Shown here: positions 7,006 to 8,384 of the stretch, piece by piece
Position numbering within the stretch: the first letter of the stretch is position 1
Layout: each line of letters starts with the position of its first letter
Source: Parachlamydiales bacterium
Lineage (GTDB): Bacteria > Chlamydiota > Chlamydiia > Chlamydiales > SM23-39
Direction of reading: 5' to 3'
DNA length: 8,384 bases
Assembly: GCA_003151315.1 (NCBI GenBank)
Contig: PLXF01000040.1
Span: 3,098 to 11,481, forward strand
Notes under the pieces: model-generated
Seen by the model: only the letters and a program-made list of their open reading frames with translations
What the model was told of the DNA's origin: nothing
The model's database searches: none
Translations under genes and position numbers: made by a program

Positions 7006-8295
7006 ATGTGCGTAAAAATTTGCTCAAACTCGGTAGAAAAGTCCGTATTAAAACAAAAAGAAGCGCTTAAAAAAAAATGGATCCAATTTGGTTGGCAAGA
7101 TCGAATCCAATTAATCGATACCCATTTTGATTTTTGCCAATTTCTCCGGATTTCTAAAATTTTCAAATCTATTGAGGCCTATCAACAATCTTCTCTCCCC
7201 GAAAGTCATCCCCTTAAAGAGGGCATTCGTATGGACGGAGATCACCCCTGCCTCCTTATGGAGGGTAACTGGACCCGTTGGGAAGAAATAAGCAAACGAA
7301 TATGTTATAATTTTGACAAGAGAGAAATCCTTTGCAAACAAACTAATCAGGAATGGAACTATTTTTACGACCCAAGTAGCCCAGACCGATTTGGTTTAGT
7401 TCCCGAATCTCGTAATAATCAAGTGCGCCCCATTTACCAACTGTCCAAAGGAGAGCAGGAAAATCTTAATCTAAAAAATGATCAATATGCCATACAAGTT
7501 TTTACAAGTCATAATAACTCGGTATTTAAAAAGATGTCTCACGTCGGGTTACGACTGATCGATAATAAAGGCTGGGTATACTCATTAGGATTTGAAACTC
7601 CATCTTCTGTGCCTAAATTTCCAGATCAAAGGCTTGTCGGCAACTATGATGCAGCTATTACAACTTTAGACTATGATGAATTTGCTTCCTTTTCTTCTCG
7701 TCGAGTTACAACCATACCTATTTCTGAAAATAGCTTTACTTGCGCACTTGAAAGAATTAAAGTTTATACTTCTACACACTTGCGCTTTAATCGAGTACAC
7801 CAAAACTGTGTTACTTATACAGCCGATATAATGAAGAGCGCAGGAATAGCTGTTCCTGACTTCAAATGTTCCATTAGGAGCGCTCTCTGGGACAACATTA
7901 GTGATCTTACAATAATTGGACCTGTTTTAAATAAAATTAAACGAGCTGTATATTGGGTTTTTAAAATACTTGCAGCAATTCCCCTACTCGGACTTTTTTT
8001 TCAAGGACTTGACTGGTTCAGCAATAAGATGGCTACTTTAATTACAAATTCACTTCTTATGGCTTGTGGAGCAAAATATGCGCACACCCCTTCTTCTGAC
8101 GAAAATAAGGTGGATAATAGAGACAGACTTACCTATTTTCAATCTTTTATGACTGGATTAAAAGATCTTTTCAACTCCGAAAAAGATCACATTTACACAC
8201 CTTTAAGGTTAGTGAATTGGCAATTGGATCAAGGAGATAAAACCGTAATTCATCTCTATCACGGTCTCAAATTTTACATATCCCCAAAACAATAG
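7006..8295 (+). CDS. Putative permuted papain-like (NlpC/P60 or LRAT type) enzyme with hydrophobic C-terminal segment
   Basis: Not recognised as a named gene. Visible is a His-first, Cys-second layout as in circularly permuted papain-fold enzymes: MSHVGLRLIDNKGWVYSLGF (177-196) offers His179, and RVHQNCVTYTADIMKSAGI (263-281) offers Asn267-Cys268 at the head of a helix. Relatives with this layout include LRAT-like acyltransferases and YiiX-type NlpC/P60 hydrolases, acting on lipids or amide bonds. After it comes a basic stretch and a hydrophobic region (about 313-334, WVFKILAAIPLLGLFFQGL, and 341-355) that may be membrane-embedded, then a polar tail to residue 429. The first 160 residues have no clear family. 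The start ATG 7006 has AGGA 4 nt upstream; the gap to the LicD gene is 23 nt, so it is probably the last gene of the cluster. The alternative is an unrelated chlamydial effector or inclusion protein with a chance His/Cys pair. Gene certain, function uncertain. Confidence 0.8.
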   Translation: MCVKICSNSVEKSVLKQKEALKKKWIQFGWQDRIQLIDTHFDFCQFLRISKIFKSIEAYQQSSLPESHPLKEGIRMDGDHPCLLMEGNWTRWEEISKRICYNFDKREILCKQTNQEWNYFYDPSSPDRFGLVPESRNNQVRPIYQLSKGEQENLNLKNDQYAIQVFTSHNNSVFKKMSHVGLRLIDNKGWVYSLGFETPSSVPKFPDQRLVGNYDAAITTLDYDEFASFSSRRVTTIPISENSFTCALERIKVYTSTHLRFNRVHQNCVTYTADIMKSAGIAVPDFKCSIRSALWDNISDLTIIGPVLNKIKRAVYWVFKILAAIPLLGLFFQGLDWFSNKMATLITNSLLMACGAKYAHTPSSDENKVDNRDRLTYFQSFMTGLKDLFNSEKDHIYTPLRLVNWQLDQGDKTVIHLYHGLKFYISPKQ

Positions 8296-8332
8296 ACCTC
8301 TTTCGAAACGTAATGGGTGACGAAAATTTAAC

Positions 8333-8366
8333 GCTGAGCCGCTGAGCCGCTGAGCCGCTGAGCCGC
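8333..8366. repeat. Tandem repeat, GCTGAGCC x 4
   Basis: Four perfect copies of the 8-nt unit GCTGAGCC (8333-8364) followed by GC, then an A/T run (AAAAATTTTT). It is 37 nt after the last gene and may be the edge of a longer dispersed repeat that runs past the window. GCTGAG units of this sort often occur with the ACCACAGAG motif seen in the element at 3533-3714. Confidence 0.8.
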
Positions 8367-8384
8367 AAAAATTTTTACAAATAT

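Noticed and set aside
8296..8310. acctctttcgaaacg after the last stop, resembling an insertion-sequence end
   Set aside because: No matching inverted partner or target duplication is in the window, and the TTTCGAAA palindrome is too short to support a call.

Overview
The window looks like a stretch of a bacterial chromosome with moderate G+C genes and very A+T-rich spacers. All six convincing genes lie on the + strand. The best guess is an intracellular, amoeba-associated bacterium of the Chlamydiota (Parachlamydia/Waddlia/Simkania-like). This rests on the style of the proteins: MGDG-synthase-like glycosyltransferases with private N- or C-terminal extensions, a hydrolase resembling the chlamydial CHLPS/DUF818 type, and paired hydrophobic segments like those of inclusion-membrane proteins. 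No marker gene is present, so the assignment is an inference; a Legionella-like host remains possible.

Layout. Region 1 (112-3476) holds a GT28/MGDG-synthase-like lipid glycosyltransferase, an alpha/beta-hydrolase reading frame, and a LicD-family phosphotransferase that overlaps the hydrolase stop by ATGA. The glycosyltransferase and hydrolase are in the same frame. Only one TGA (1591-1593) separates them, and the 73 codons after it read as the missing N-terminal part of the hydrolase, so this is either a broken fusion gene or an unusual start. Region 2 (3477-3869) is non-coding. It contains a 182-bp inverted-repeat element with GTAA...TTAC ends and a near-perfect 8-bp flanking duplication, which looks like an IS66-type MITE. 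An A+T-rich promoter region follows. Region 3 (3870-8295) is a tight second cluster with 23-nt gaps: a second glycosyltransferase with a long N-terminal extension, a second LicD protein, and a protein with a His...Asn-Cys pattern suggesting a permuted papain-like (NlpC/P60 or LRAT type) enzyme. The window ends in a short tandem repeat (8333-8366).

How the genes may work together. A lipid glycosyltransferase is paired with a LicD enzyme twice in 8 kb, each time with a putative hydrolase or acyl-handling enzyme nearby. Every module has a hydrophobic segment, and the two LicD proteins share a private N-terminal membrane module. The simplest inference is a membrane-associated pathway that makes a glycosylated lipid, decorates it with phosphocholine or a similar phospho-group, and trims or remodels it. 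The substrates cannot be read from the sequence, and no LicA/LicB/LicC choline uptake or activation genes are in the window.
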